DNA of 64,000 nt, taken from NCBI RefSeq assembly GCF_023715565.1, contig NZ_JAMBOJ010000025.1, positions 1-64,000 of the forward strand, read 5' to 3'. Positions within the stretch are counted from its first letter, which is position 1, and the number at the start of each line of letters is the position of its first letter. Source of the stretch: Cytobacillus firmus (GTDB taxonomy: Bacteria > Bacillota > Bacilli > Bacillales > Cytobacillaceae). Under the pieces are notes generated by a model. That model searched no databases. It saw only the letters and a program-made list of their open reading frames with translations, and was not told where the DNA came from. Shown piece by piece: positions 16,855 through 26,409 of the stretch. The position numbers and the translations under genes were made by a program.

Positions 16855-17433
16855 TCAAACTGCAGTCTTCACTGCGAGTATCAGTCCAGTAGACCAATCC
16901 AATTCGGTAATGTCGAGATCTGGTCTGTCCTGCAGAGTTTTGAGAAGTTTAGTGGCTTTGATTCTAAATTCTTCAGGCAATTTCTGCTGCGGAAACACAT
17001 CATGAATCACATAAAAACCACCAATATTTAAATGGTCCAGAGTTTTGTCCAGAAGCTCAAATTTGCCTGGCCACGTATCTGCAAAAATAAAATCGAATCG
17101 CTCAGACAGGTTTCGAATAAAAGCTGCTCCATCTTCACAGCAAAATGTGATTCTGCTGTCATTTCCTAGGTGTTTTTTCGCAATGGCTTGCACGGTCGAA
17201 TCTATATCAACGGTCGTAAGTTTACTGCTTTCATCCATCCCATCCATGATCCATGAAGCAGAAGCTCCCGTACCTGTCCCCAGCTCCAAAAAGCTGCCAC
17301 CAGGTTTGGAGGCAGCCAGCCCCTTTAGTAAAAAACCTGTTTTTTTATCACATGATTGCCCGAAGCGCATCAAGGCAGATTCCTGTAATATACTCGAATA
17401 TGCTTCCGGTACCTGTATAACGCTGGTTTCCAT
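16855..17433 (-). CDS. Class I SAM-dependent methyltransferase (O-methyltransferase-like)
   Basis: The 192-residue product has a Rossmann SAM site FLELGTGTGASASWIM (motif I), LTTVDIDSTVQ (acidic loop) and FDFIFADTWPGKFELL (motif IV). GGAGG precedes ATG 17433 with normal spacing. A SAM-I riboswitch terminator ends 65 bases upstream, so expression should fall when SAM is abundant. The acceptor is unknown. The closest class is catechol- or caffeoyl-CoA-type O-methyltransferases, but N-methylation of a small molecule cannot be excluded. Confidence 0.82.
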   Translation of the reverse strand: METSVIQVPEAYSSILQESALMRFGQSCDKKTGFLLKGLAASKPGGSFLELGTGTGASASWIMDGMDESSKLTTVDIDSTVQAIAKKHLGNDSRITFCCEDGAAFIRNLSERFDFIFADTWPGKFELLDKTLDHLNIGGFYVIHDVFPQQKLPEEFRIKATKLLKTLQDRPDLDITELDWSTGLILAVKTAV

Positions 17434-17497
17434 TTGTCATTCCTCCGCTTTCTTCGTTATAAATTAAACACTAAGCACGGGAGTATAAAAGAGCACC

Positions 17498-17648
17498 AAA
17501 AAAGGCCTCTTTATAAGAGGCCTTTACTTATCAAATCGACCTCTTATCTCCCAGAGCGTCAACTCTGTTGGATTTAGCACCTTCCTGACATAATCAGGGG
17601 TTGCTGAGGCTTCGCAGGGCCAGTCCCTCCACCTCTCTGGATAAGAAT
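17498..17648 (-). ncRNA. SAM-I (S-box) riboswitch with expression-platform terminator
   Basis: On the minus strand the aptamer opens with TTCTTATCCAGAGAGGTGGA and GGACTGGCCCTGCGAAGCC, then CTCAGCAACC and GGTGCTAAATCC, all S-box signatures. P1 closes with GATAAG near 17534-17539. A perfect terminator, AAAGGCCTCTT with AAGAGGCCTTT (17501-17525), is followed by T residues. The segment between P1 and the terminator can form the competing antiterminator. SAM binding should stop transcription of the methyltransferase and PH-domain genes. Confidence 0.92.
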
Positions 17649-17889
17649 TTGTATGTTATTAATTTATTTTCAATCAAGTATTGCATATTTTTAGTAATAT
17701 AGCAAGACTTAAATTCTATTAATCTGGCCATATTGAAGATGGTGAATTCCATTAGCCATGCAGGGAAAAAATACTTTTTTAGTTATTGATTCTTATGAAG
17801 ACTCATCTTGAAATTCCAGCTAATCAAAATATGTTCACACCTCAGCTATTACTATATTGAATGTCCCAAAGTATTATCATTCTGCAGTA
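17649..17889. other. Upstream region of the riboswitch transcript
   Basis: An AT-rich gap. On the minus strand TTGATT followed about 17-18 bases later by an ATACAA-like box could drive the S-box transcript. No gene is seen. Confidence 0.4.
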
Positions 17890-20800
17890 TTAATGAACAG
17901 CTTCCTCTCCCTGATAAATCCTGAATGCCGGAACAATCGTATCCGAAACAATCTCTTTTCCTTTTTCGCGGATGAAATCCAATTTATAGTACGAATCAAA
18001 CCTCTGACTGATCTCTGTCTTCACCAGTTCAGGAGGAGTAACGACGATGAATTGGAACTTCAGCTTATCAGCTACAGCGAAAATCGGATCAAGCACATGG
18101 GCAGAAGCTGCTTGTCCGAACGGGTTATCACAGACTAACGGTACCCAGCTTTGGTCGGTTTCACTTTTAACAGAAAGAAGCATCATCATCATGACCATGC
18201 GGGCAGATAGCTTTTGGCCGCCGCTGCCATCGGATTTCGTCTTTGAACCCTGGTTGATCGTCTGCCAGGTTGAATAATGCTCACGCTGCGGTTTTCCATA
18301 CATGAAAGCATTATCAGTCCTCATATTATATACTAGCAGTTCAGGATAACGATTCCTTAGGGAGACAAATAAAACCTGCTCATCACTGATGAGCTGTTTG
18401 ATTTCCTGATCAAGTATCTGATTATTATCGTCAATCATCTCAAAACGCTTCGTAATTTTATTAATAGCTGAAACGAAATGCTGTTTCAGCAGCGGTTCAA
18501 CATCTTCCGCTTTTTTAGGCAGGATATCTTCTTTAAGCTGGACGAGCGGGAATGAACCCCGTTCATTCTTAAGCTTCATTTTTGATATCATCGAGCGAAT
18601 CGCCTCTGAAATGCTCATTACCTTCATGCTTGCCCGGCTTGCCCAGAAGTTTTGCGCCTTTTCTGCCCGTTCTTTGTCGCGCTCCAACTGCTCCAGGCCG
18701 CTCTGTGAAAACCGTTTCATGTTTAGGACAACACTTTGAATATGGGCATAATGCCTTGTATCCATATGATCAAGCGTAGTCAGGACTTCATTTTTAAAAC
18801 GGATTTCCCAATCCTTTCCTTCAATAGCAAGCTTTAAATTTCTTAATGATTGTTCAATCTTTGCATGCTTTTCTTGTCCTTCATCCTGAATAGCCTGATG
18901 TTTTTCACTCCAGGATAGGATGCTTTGCTTTCCTTGATTCTTTATTTTTTCTATGTCCTCATCCGAGAAAGCTGCCGCTTCCTCTTTAAGAATGACGGAT
19001 AAATGCAATTGATCTTTTTCAAACTCAGTTATGTTTTGTTCTGCCTCTTTTTTGAGCTCTTCCGTTTTCTTTATTTCTGCATTTGTCTGTTTGGTCTGGT
19101 CAATAATTTCGACCGTTTTCACATCAAGATCAAGCTCTTCCCATTCTTCCGGCTGCTGATCATGCTTGGCCACCTTTTTAGCGGCTTTTTTACGCTGATC
19201 CATTCCATGCTTTAAGGATGTTTCGGCAATGGTTACGGTCTTTTCCTGCTCACGCTCTTCTTTTTCTGCTGCTTTTGTTTCCTTTGCAGCTGTCTGAAGC
19301 ATATTCTCCAAAATACTTATTGGTTCATCCGGTACAGAAGCATCCTTCCACTCTTCATTAAGAGTATGAAGTTTTTTCTCCAGCTTCTTTTGCTGCTTCT
19401 GTTCGGATTCTCTTGTCGCCTGAATCGCGAGCAGTTCACTGGCTTGTTCTTCTTTTGATTTTTGCAGTTGCTTAAGCTCCTCAATACTCCCATTGATTTC
19501 TTCTAAAATATAGGATGATAATTGCGGAACGTCCTCAGAAGCTTCCGATTTCTCAGCGGCTGGAAAAGCAGCACCGTCTATAAAATAGCCGATCTTCTTA
19601 ATGTTTTGCTCGGCTGACAGCTTCCATTCCAAATAGGTCTGGCTCCACTTCTCCTGAAGGTCAGCGATGGTCTGGAGCTCGTTTCCAAGCTCAATCTGCA
19701 CCTTTTCGAAAGCTTCCTTTTGTTTCTCTTTTTCCTGCTTCACCCGTTTATTTTCCTGATATATCGACTTTTCACGGTTAAATTCCGTTAAGCATTCCAC
19801 ATCTTTAGAAAGCTCTTCAATCTTTTTTTTCGTCTTTTCCTGCTGTTCTCTAAGTCCCAGCTGCAGTTCTTTTTCTTTTTCCTCCTGTACGATGATAGCC
19901 TGCAATTCCGTTTCTCTCGATAGCAGAGCTTCCTTTTCTTGAAGAAGTACTTTTTCGATATCTCCGGCAAGGTCATGGGAAAGAAATCGGTCGATTTCTT
20001 TGATAATACGGCGCAGTGCTGTTTCTGTTTTTTCCAACTCTGCAAGTGTATCTTTCTGATCTTCTATTTGCTTCGCAATCTGAATCTTCCAGTTTGTGAA
20101 CTGATTTTTATCCCCCAGCAACTCCTTCTCCGTCCCGGTGATCATCACAAAGGCATTCTGATTTTCCTCCGCCATTTCTTCCCGCATAAAAATCGGGACC
20201 GGACTTTTATACATCCTTCCGCTAAGGACCTGCTTGTTGATTTTTTCCCATTGCTGCCTGCTTACTACTAAGCCATACGGCAGAAGAGGATTAGAAAGCA
20301 TATGGCTCGACATTTCATCCGGCTTTAGGGATTGAAGAAATTGGGATCCGTAAAATACATCGATCCCCGTCTTTTCATCAATCCATTCCTTCAGTTCCTT
20401 CACATCATTATTGGCAATCCAGAAATGCTCATCATTCAAGGCATAATCCAGCTGCGTTTCCCAGAGCGCTTTCTTTAACTCTTCCCCTTGCTCGCGATTT
20501 TGAACGAGAAGCTCTTCCACTTCAATGGCATATTTTGATAAAAGAGCATTTGTGAATGGAGCTGTGACACCTTGAAGAACGCCTTGCAGCTGATCAAACA
20601 GCTTTGTTTCTTTTTGCTTCTGCTCTTCACTTTTCCTTTTTAGCTCTTCACACTTTTCTTCTGAAAACTGAATGGATTGTGCGAGTGTACCATGGGAAGA
20701 AGCAAGCTGATTCTGCTTTTCATTTGATCTATTTTCTTTTGCCTGCAGATCCTCGAGTGCCGCTTCTTTGGTTTCTATCTGTTTATTCAGGTTTTCTACA

Positions 20801-22347
20801 AACCCAGCTAAATCATAAGTAATGCGGTCACCAAATTCCTTGATAAAATGTTCTTCTTTCGATTCAAATTCATGAATCTGGGTATAGAGAAAATCAATTT
20901 CCGTACGCAGCTGGGCAATTTCCTGAGTCTTTTGTTTATCCTGCTTAGACAGGTCGTTTGCCTTTTTCTTTAAAAACTTCTGATAACCGGTATATTGCTG
21001 AAGGGCTTCCCTAATGACAGCGGAGGATTTCTCCCATTGCTGTGCTGCCTCTTTTTTGATTTCATCCATTCTTTGATTCACTTGCTCAAGGCCACTGTTC
21101 TGCTCGAGCTTCGCAATTTGCTGGGAAAGCGCGCGAATGCTTTGTTCCCCTTCATGCCATTCTTTTAATAATAGCTGAAAAGCCAGCTCCGCTTTTCTCT
21201 CCTGCTTTGCATTCACCGATTCCTGCAGAACAATATGCTTCTTCTGCACTTCCTCTAATTTCTTCTCCCAATCCAGTACTTCCCGGTGAGCTTTTGCATA
21301 CTCAAGATTATCTTTCTGAAAACGCAGATCCACTTGCCTGCCTGTTAATTTTTCGATTTCCTTTTCCAGCTCAATGAGTGTTTCTTCTTCCGTTTTCTTT
21401 AAATGCTCCAAAGCTCCAAGCAGCTGTCTTCCTGCCTTTATGCTGTCCTCCACAATTTCCCTATGTCCGACACCCTTAGCCAGGCTCTCTTCAAAAGGAA
21501 GAATATCTTCCAGGAACTCTTTATGTGCCTGCTCTCTTTTCAGCAAAACAGGGAGGTCCTTCGCGATGCTTGCCTGACTCTTAAAAATCTCCACCAGGTC
21601 GTTCTTCTGATGCTCCGTCCGGTGAAGAACCTGACTGACTGTAGGAATTATCCGCTTTTGGAACAGGGAATGATCATCTTCAGCACCTTCAAAGAATTTT
21701 CCTACGCCGCCTTCATCCTTATTTATGTCCTTCATAATATCCCAATCTTTTCGGTTAATCCCATATGTATCAAGAATGCGATAGTGTTTCTTGGTATCCC
21801 GGTAAACATCGTAACCATTCCATTTTAAATAATCCTTCAGGCCTTCTGTTTCAGCCAACTCTCCATCTTCATAGAGAGGGATATGGTCAAGTGATGCTTC
21901 TTCTTTTCGTTCAAACTCCCTTGTATAAAAGGTAATATTCGGGACAATTTTCGCTTCCTGTTCAAGAGGTTTGCTTTCGCCGCTCTCTTCATTCATTGAA
22001 ATACGCTGTTCTGCTGAAAACATTCCGCCCGTCACCAAATGCCTCCGGTCAGCCCCGTCTAGCTCCCACTGTATGAGAACATGAAAGGTATAAGGACTAA
22101 ACTGCTCTTTATTATTAAAAAAGAATTGCTGATAAAAGCGATTATTCTGCTTTCCCCATGCGGTACCAGGCTTAAGGATCTGAAATATAGTCTGCAGGAA
22201 AACACCTTTCCCTCCTCCATTCATCATGGAAATGAGGCCATTTGTAGAGGTTTCCTCATTGTGAAAATTAAATGTGGTGTCCCTATACTGCTTTTGCATG
22301 CCATCATATTTCAGGCCGGCAATTCTAATTCGATGTATTTTCGGCAT
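17890..22347 (-). CDS. jetC: Wadjet JetC: SMC/MukB-like ATPase
   Basis: This 1485-residue protein has an ATPase head split around a very long coiled coil (about residues 280-1250). The nucleotide loop near residues 36-50 reads GLISMMNGGGKGVFLQ, where the usual Ser/Thr after the Walker lysine is Gly. The C-terminal signature SDGSGGQKLSARMV (about 1372) is intact. The Walker-B region is PLVCDNPFGQA (about 1403), with Asn where SMC proteins have the catalytic Glu. ATG 22347 follows GAGGAGG and overlaps jetB by 23 bases. JetC is the loop-extruding motor that recognises plasmid circles. Confidence 0.9.
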   Translation of the reverse strand: MPKIHRIRIAGLKYDGMQKQYRDTTFNFHNEETSTNGLISMMNGGGKGVFLQTIFQILKPGTAWGKQNNRFYQQFFFNNKEQFSPYTFHVLIQWELDGADRRHLVTGGMFSAEQRISMNEESGESKPLEQEAKIVPNITFYTREFERKEEASLDHIPLYEDGELAETEGLKDYLKWNGYDVYRDTKKHYRILDTYGINRKDWDIMKDINKDEGGVGKFFEGAEDDHSLFQKRIIPTVSQVLHRTEHQKNDLVEIFKSQASIAKDLPVLLKREQAHKEFLEDILPFEESLAKGVGHREIVEDSIKAGRQLLGALEHLKKTEEETLIELEKEIEKLTGRQVDLRFQKDNLEYAKAHREVLDWEKKLEEVQKKHIVLQESVNAKQERKAELAFQLLLKEWHEGEQSIRALSQQIAKLEQNSGLEQVNQRMDEIKKEAAQQWEKSSAVIREALQQYTGYQKFLKKKANDLSKQDKQKTQEIAQLRTEIDFLYTQIHEFESKEEHFIKEFGDRITYDLAGFVENLNKQIETKEAALEDLQAKENRSNEKQNQLASSHGTLAQSIQFSEEKCEELKRKSEEQKQKETKLFDQLQGVLQGVTAPFTNALLSKYAIEVEELLVQNREQGEELKKALWETQLDYALNDEHFWIANNDVKELKEWIDEKTGIDVFYGSQFLQSLKPDEMSSHMLSNPLLPYGLVVSRQQWEKINKQVLSGRMYKSPVPIFMREEMAEENQNAFVMITGTEKELLGDKNQFTNWKIQIAKQIEDQKDTLAELEKTETALRRIIKEIDRFLSHDLAGDIEKVLLQEKEALLSRETELQAIIVQEEKEKELQLGLREQQEKTKKKIEELSKDVECLTEFNREKSIYQENKRVKQEKEKQKEAFEKVQIELGNELQTIADLQEKWSQTYLEWKLSAEQNIKKIGYFIDGAAFPAAEKSEASEDVPQLSSYILEEINGSIEELKQLQKSKEEQASELLAIQATRESEQKQQKKLEKKLHTLNEEWKDASVPDEPISILENMLQTAAKETKAAEKEEREQEKTVTIAETSLKHGMDQRKKAAKKVAKHDQQPEEWEELDLDVKTVEIIDQTKQTNAEIKKTEELKKEAEQNITEFEKDQLHLSVILKEEAAAFSDEDIEKIKNQGKQSILSWSEKHQAIQDEGQEKHAKIEQSLRNLKLAIEGKDWEIRFKNEVLTTLDHMDTRHYAHIQSVVLNMKRFSQSGLEQLERDKERAEKAQNFWASRASMKVMSISEAIRSMISKMKLKNERGSFPLVQLKEDILPKKAEDVEPLLKQHFVSAINKITKRFEMIDDNNQILDQEIKQLISDEQVLFVSLRNRYPELLVYNMRTDNAFMYGKPQREHYSTWQTINQGSKTKSDGSGGQKLSARMVMMMMLLSVKSETDQSWVPLVCDNPFGQAASAHVLDPIFAVADKLKFQFIVVTPPELVKTEISQRFDSYYKLDFIREKGKEIVSDTIVPAFRIYQGEEAVH

Positions 22348-23071
22348 GCTGATCCTCCTCTGTTTTCATTAATTCCTTGAACATTTCATAACGGTCGTAG
22401 TCATGATACAGATATTCAATCCGTTCAAATAACTCCTGCTTTGGAATCGCCTTCGGTATATCCTCTCTATCAAGGATGACGATGAGTCCTTCTGTTTCTA
22501 AAAGACGCATAGCACTTGCAATCAAACCGAGCCGCGTTCTGCGATTGGCTTTCCTGGCACCGTAATCATCTGTGTCGACCTCCATGTATTTCCATGTCGT
22601 AACAACGTCTCTCATATCAATTTTTTCTTCTTCTCCGAAATCCGGCTTTCCTTTAAGCAGACTATCCCAATTCATGATGACATCATTCACTTGCCGTTCC
22701 AATGTATAAAAGCTGATCCCTTCGCGCTTCGTGCGGATCTTAGCCGCATGATTGCGGTCGATGCCCGCCAGGAATGCCATAATGACCACACTCATCAGAT
22801 GAAAATGTTTTTTGGTTTCAACCTGTTTATGCCTGTCCTTCATATGTGTAAAGTTCGTCGCAAAAACCGATCCGGTCGGCTGTACAACGAGCTGAATCCT
22901 TTTTGGCGATTCAATGATAAAAGTCCCGGATTCGTCTGCCAGTAAAAGTACAGTCTGTCTTACTTCTGGATCGAAATATGCCTGAAAGTGCTCGCTGTTT
23001 TCATCGATGACCTTGTCTTTTAAAAGCGTGAAATAAACTGCTGATGCAGTCTTAATACTTTCTGCACTCAT
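22325..23071 (-). CDS. jetB: Wadjet JetB: kleisin-partner (KITE-like) subunit
   Basis: Assigned by position and size (about 248 residues) between JetA and JetC. It looks like the DUF6063-type JetB: an early SAVYFTLLKDKVIDENSEHF stretch, a conserved ADESGTFIIES region, and a winged-helix-like C-terminal half (RTRLGLIASAMRLLETEGLI). AGGAGGAGAA precedes the paired ATG ATG at 23074/23071; the second overlaps the jetA stop codon. In MukE-like complexes this subunit bridges kleisin and the SMC arms. Confidence 0.82.
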   Translation of the reverse strand: MSAESIKTASAVYFTLLKDKVIDENSEHFQAYFDPEVRQTVLLLADESGTFIIESPKRIQLVVQPTGSVFATNFTHMKDRHKQVETKKHFHLMSVVIMAFLAGIDRNHAAKIRTKREGISFYTLERQVNDVIMNWDSLLKGKPDFGEEEKIDMRDVVTTWKYMEVDTDDYGARKANRRTRLGLIASAMRLLETEGLIVILDREDIPKAIPKQELFERIEYLYHDYDRYEMFKELMKTEEDQHAENTSN

Positions 23072-24591
23072 CATTTCTCCTCCTGAACACAAATTTTAAA
23101 CGGAGTAATCTTCATTTGATACCAATGGAAAGGTTCCGCCCGATAATCAAACTCGGTATAAAGTTTCAATCCTTCAAACACCTGGAATTGCGGATACTCC
23201 TTTATTAGCTTGTAAAGAAGAATTTCCCTCTCATCACTCAGCGTCTCTTCCTTCCGGTGCAGCACCTGAACCTTCAGCGGCTTTTTATCAAACATCATCC
23301 ATAAGTCAATCGTTTCTGATTCTTCAAACCACAAATCCTGAACCTCAAGCGGCAATGTCGTTAAATCAGCCAGGGAAAACTCTCCGTATGTCTGCAAATA
23401 TTGAAACACATAGCTCCAGGCCTTGATAACAGAATCCCATTTCGTTACCCGCTGATGGGTAATGCTTTCCTCTTCCGTTTCTTCCTCCATCGTCTCTGTG
23501 AGCTGTTTTTCATCAAATTCCTGTTCTCCCCAAATCCAATCCAAGGGCAAAATAAATTCATTCTTTGGCGAAAACAAAGGGCCCAGTACCTTCTCAACAT
23601 GACCGAAGGAAGATACCCCTTCCTTCATGAACCAGTTTTCATAAATATGCTCCCGAAATGAAACAAGGCTCGTTTCCCAAAACAGCGAAGGGTTTTCCGC
23701 TTTTAATTTCATTTCATAGGATATATTCTGAATCACAAGCTTGGCAAAACGATCATGCAATTGTCTTGTATGGCCGATCTTTTCCTGCAGGAGGATCAAT
23801 TCTCTTTGAATATGATCATCTTCCTCGTTTCTTCGTTTTGTCTTCTCAATCATACTGCTGATGGTACGGAAGTGATTTTTCTCTTCTTCAAATTGCTTCT
23901 CAATTTCCGCACGGTTATCAGCCCTTTGCATTTCTTCTTCCATCAATAAGATTTTGGGATTATTGATCATTTCTTTTTGAAAGGAGAATTCTCTTGCCAT
24001 TAAGCGGTTGACCCGTGAAATGAGGTGATCGAGGTTTCGGGTAGCTTTGCGGAAATTACCGTTTTTTATCAGCTGCATACTGTAAAGCTGTTCAATGGTG
24101 ATCGAGAATTCCTCCGCCATTTCCCTGCTCATGAAAATCATTTCCTGTGAGACATCTGTGAGCTTGTAAACAATCGATCCGCCCATCTCCAGGTTTGTAT
24201 ATAATTCATCCATAGTCACATAGCGGAAAACCTGAGTCTCCCATGACTGCCTGATTTCATCATAATAAAGGGCTTCAAACGGCCTGCTGAATTCTTCTTT
24301 TCCCTGATACAGAAGCCCGCTTGTGATACGTTCAACTTGCTTCTCATCAGCCAAAAGCTTCATTTGTTTAATCGTATCTTCCACCATATATTTGATATCT
24401 GATTTTCGACGATGGTCATCATCATTCAATTCCCTGTAAAAAATGGTGAGGAGCACTTGCATCAGTATCGTCTGGATATGAGGCTTCAGCTCTCCGACTT
24501 CCATTCCTCTTCCAAGTTCAAACAGCGGGTTTAAACGCTGCATCCGCTGGGCGAACCCTTCCCATGACTCGTTCACATCCATCTCCTCCAT
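23071..24591 (-). CDS. jetA: Wadjet JetA: kleisin-like subunit
   Basis: The 506-residue product fits the JetA family in length and place: winged-helix-like N-terminus (ELGRGMEVGELKPHIQTILM), a long helical middle, and a C-terminal all-beta/winged part. JetA corresponds to the kleisin MukF/MksF and closes the SMC ring. Its start overlaps jetD by 19 bases; ATG 24591, ATG 24582 and a GTG at 24576 (best spaced from GGAGG) are all possible. It ends inside the jetB ribosome site, implying translational coupling. Confidence 0.82.
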   Translation of the reverse strand: MEEMDVNESWEGFAQRMQRLNPLFELGRGMEVGELKPHIQTILMQVLLTIFYRELNDDDHRRKSDIKYMVEDTIKQMKLLADEKQVERITSGLLYQGKEEFSRPFEALYYDEIRQSWETQVFRYVTMDELYTNLEMGGSIVYKLTDVSQEMIFMSREMAEEFSITIEQLYSMQLIKNGNFRKATRNLDHLISRVNRLMAREFSFQKEMINNPKILLMEEEMQRADNRAEIEKQFEEEKNHFRTISSMIEKTKRRNEEDDHIQRELILLQEKIGHTRQLHDRFAKLVIQNISYEMKLKAENPSLFWETSLVSFREHIYENWFMKEGVSSFGHVEKVLGPLFSPKNEFILPLDWIWGEQEFDEKQLTETMEEETEEESITHQRVTKWDSVIKAWSYVFQYLQTYGEFSLADLTTLPLEVQDLWFEESETIDLWMMFDKKPLKVQVLHRKEETLSDEREILLYKLIKEYPQFQVFEGLKLYTEFDYRAEPFHWYQMKITPFKICVQEEK

Positions 24592-25658
24592 GTTTCAATT
24601 GTTAAGACTTCCTGAGGAATTCGTTTATTCTCCTGCCATAATTGCAATAAGAGTTCCTGCTCTTCTTCGGTAAACCACTGGAAGAACGCATCACGGTATT
24701 TAAGATTTAGAAATTGTCCGGATTTCTGTTCATTACTTTGATCCAGACATTCAAGCATTTTACGGTAAATCTTCAATGCAGGCTGAATGCAGCATTCCGG
24801 GTACTTTTCAATCAGCCTGGTCATGATCCCGTAGCCAGCTGCATCAAGATCTCCTGCATAATAGAATAGATACGATTTAGCCGGGAAAATTTTATAGAAG
24901 AACGAAAAGCTCCGTTCAATTTTAGTGCCTTCCCCATAAATGATCAGTTCCGGATCGTAATCGAGCAGATCCCTTTCCAATAATTGAATGCCAGTATGAA
25001 AGAATGATAGATTCTCGACAATCAGCACACGCTGAATATCTTTAATTTCTTTCCCCTGCTTCATCCAAAATACAAAAGGCTCACCGTATCTAACCACTTT
25101 CAGCTGCTCTTCAGATACGCCAATTCGTGCTAAAAATCCCTTTCCATCAGGAAAACTGATCACATCCTGAAGGAACTTCTCATGTCCGAACAGCTCAAGG
25201 CTTCTTTCCTCAAGTGAAACGGTTTCCCGGTCACCGCTGGATTGGAGAAAAGCATATAAATTCTTAACGCGGCTCCATTCCTCTTTCGTCTGCCATTCAG
25301 GATGCCGTTCATAAAACGAAAAATCGAACCGATCACTTAACTTCATCATCTCAAGACGATCCCATTGGTCGGTGTGAGGTTTCAAGTTCACCCAAAAATA
25401 TAAAGGCAGAGACGGTGTTTTTCCGTTGTATTGATGATTATGTATAGGTGTCAGCTGCCCTTCATCCTGCAATGATTGAATGGCTTCATAAAATACCGAA
25501 TAACCGTCCATTTCATAGTAATCATCCAGCAATTTGCGCAGCTGAAATTCTAAATCATTTATGTTTAACTTCTTCTTTTGCTTTGGGTGCTGAATATCTT
25601 CAATGAAGCTTCTCACCCTTGTTTCAATGATGTTGATTTTGTTCACCTTCTTACACAT
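24573..25658 (-). CDS. jetD: Wadjet JetD: Toprim/topoisomerase-VI-like nuclease
   Basis: The 361-residue protein has an N-terminal arm and winged region and a C-terminal Toprim fold. VLIVENLSFF supplies Glu215, and YYAGDLDAAGYGI supplies Asp270 and Asp272, the metal-binding set. JetD is the nuclease that cleaves circular DNA when the SMC motor stalls, protecting the host from plasmids. It is the first gene of the operon, so the order is jetD-A-B-C. No strong ribosome site is seen at 25658; an internal start a few codons on is possible. Confidence 0.88.
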   Translation of the reverse strand: MCKKVNKINIIETRVRSFIEDIQHPKQKKKLNINDLEFQLRKLLDDYYEMDGYSVFYEAIQSLQDEGQLTPIHNHQYNGKTPSLPLYFWVNLKPHTDQWDRLEMMKLSDRFDFSFYERHPEWQTKEEWSRVKNLYAFLQSSGDRETVSLEERSLELFGHEKFLQDVISFPDGKGFLARIGVSEEQLKVVRYGEPFVFWMKQGKEIKDIQRVLIVENLSFFHTGIQLLERDLLDYDPELIIYGEGTKIERSFSFFYKIFPAKSYLFYYAGDLDAAGYGIMTRLIEKYPECCIQPALKIYRKMLECLDQSNEQKSGQFLNLKYRDAFFQWFTEEEQELLLQLWQENKRIPQEVLTIETWRRWM

Positions 25659-25763
25659 CTTTGAGTCTTAGAGTCTTACATTATCTCATGCAGAGATCAT
25701 TTTTATTATAAACTAGTTGTGGAATGGATGGTAATTGGATTTATTAATGTCTGGTTCTAAAAT
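25659..25763 (-). promoter_or_regulatory. Upstream region of the Wadjet operon
   Basis: On the minus strand a TATAAT box lies in GTTTATAATAAAA about 45 bases before jetD. The expected -35 position does not resemble TTGACA, so the promoter may be weak or activated. No operator is recognised. Confidence 0.4.
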
Positions 25764-25809
25764 GGTTCATGCCCTCTGTTAACGTATAAAGTTAAAGAGG
25801 GCATGAACC
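25764..25809. terminator. Strong hairpin, probable terminator
   Basis: GGTTCATGCCCTC (25764-25776) pairs perfectly with GAGGGCATGAACC (25797-25809), extended by an inner TTAAC/GTTAA pairing. It separates the Wadjet operon from a decayed region. No T-run longer than two follows on either strand, so it may be a different structural element. Confidence 0.5.
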
Positions 25810-26061
25810 TTGGTTAATTAACGACATGAAAGACATTTCTGGTGAATCCTCAAATAGCATCTTTTACCTTACCTAATAATCTCGAGAATTAAATTCATAA
25901 CCTCTTCCTCTCAGGTGTTGTGCTTTTATAAAACAACTGCATTCTCTATCATGTATTTTAATTCATTAACTTCTGGTAAGTTTTAATTGACCAGTTGCAA
26001 GTAAAAATCCAGTTTTGGAACAGGAACAAATCATCTTGTGACAGGACTGCCTTTTGATTAG
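25810..26061. other. Intergenic stretch, nothing recognised
   Basis: AT-rich sequence without open frames, repeats or promoters that I can support. Confidence 0.3.
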
Positions 26062-26310
26062 CTACATGCACCCCTGGTTAAAAACACGGTTCGTTAATCC
26101 AGTATCAATAAAAAGTTCCTGCCCACTGATTCCTTGCGCCAGTGTGCTTGCTAGAAAGAGACAGCTGAAGGAGATTTCTCCTGGAACGTGTCCCAAAATA
26201 AGCTCCTCCTCCTCCTCTTTATCTGGAATACCATGAATCCCGGCAATCCCTTGAACAAGCTTCCCCTTCATCGCTATGTCAGCCCAACCGGGACATTGCG
26301 TAATTAGCAT
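26062..26310 (-). pseudogene. Short-chain dehydrogenase, C-terminal remnant
   Basis: The 82-residue frame begins mid-domain (TQCPGWADIAMKGKLVQG), lacks the Rossmann GxxxGxG and YxxxK parts, and ends with FLASTLAQGISGQELFIDTG, the SDR C-terminal consensus. An internal stretch between the helix and that motif is also missing. It is a truncated, internally deleted SDR gene, perhaps once partner to the neighbouring alcohol dehydrogenase. Confidence 0.7.
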
Positions 26311-26317
26311 TAAAAGA

Positions 26318-26346
26318 CCGGCTTCATTAGGAAGCCGGCTACTTTT
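26318..26346 (-). terminator. Terminator after the alcohol dehydrogenase gene
   Basis: CCGGCTTC (26318-26325) pairs with GAAGCCGG (26331-26338). T-rich tracts flank it on both strands, so it can work in either direction. Confidence 0.65.
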
Positions 26347-26409
26347 TATATATGTAATTCCTGGTCAATCTGGGAAAATTGACAAACCTCGGGTGGTATT
26401 AAGCAGTTG

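Noticed and set aside
25764-25809. A transposon end suggested by the long perfect hairpin
   Set aside because: The hairpin is compact and has no matching distal copy or transposase; a terminator-like or structural role is simpler.
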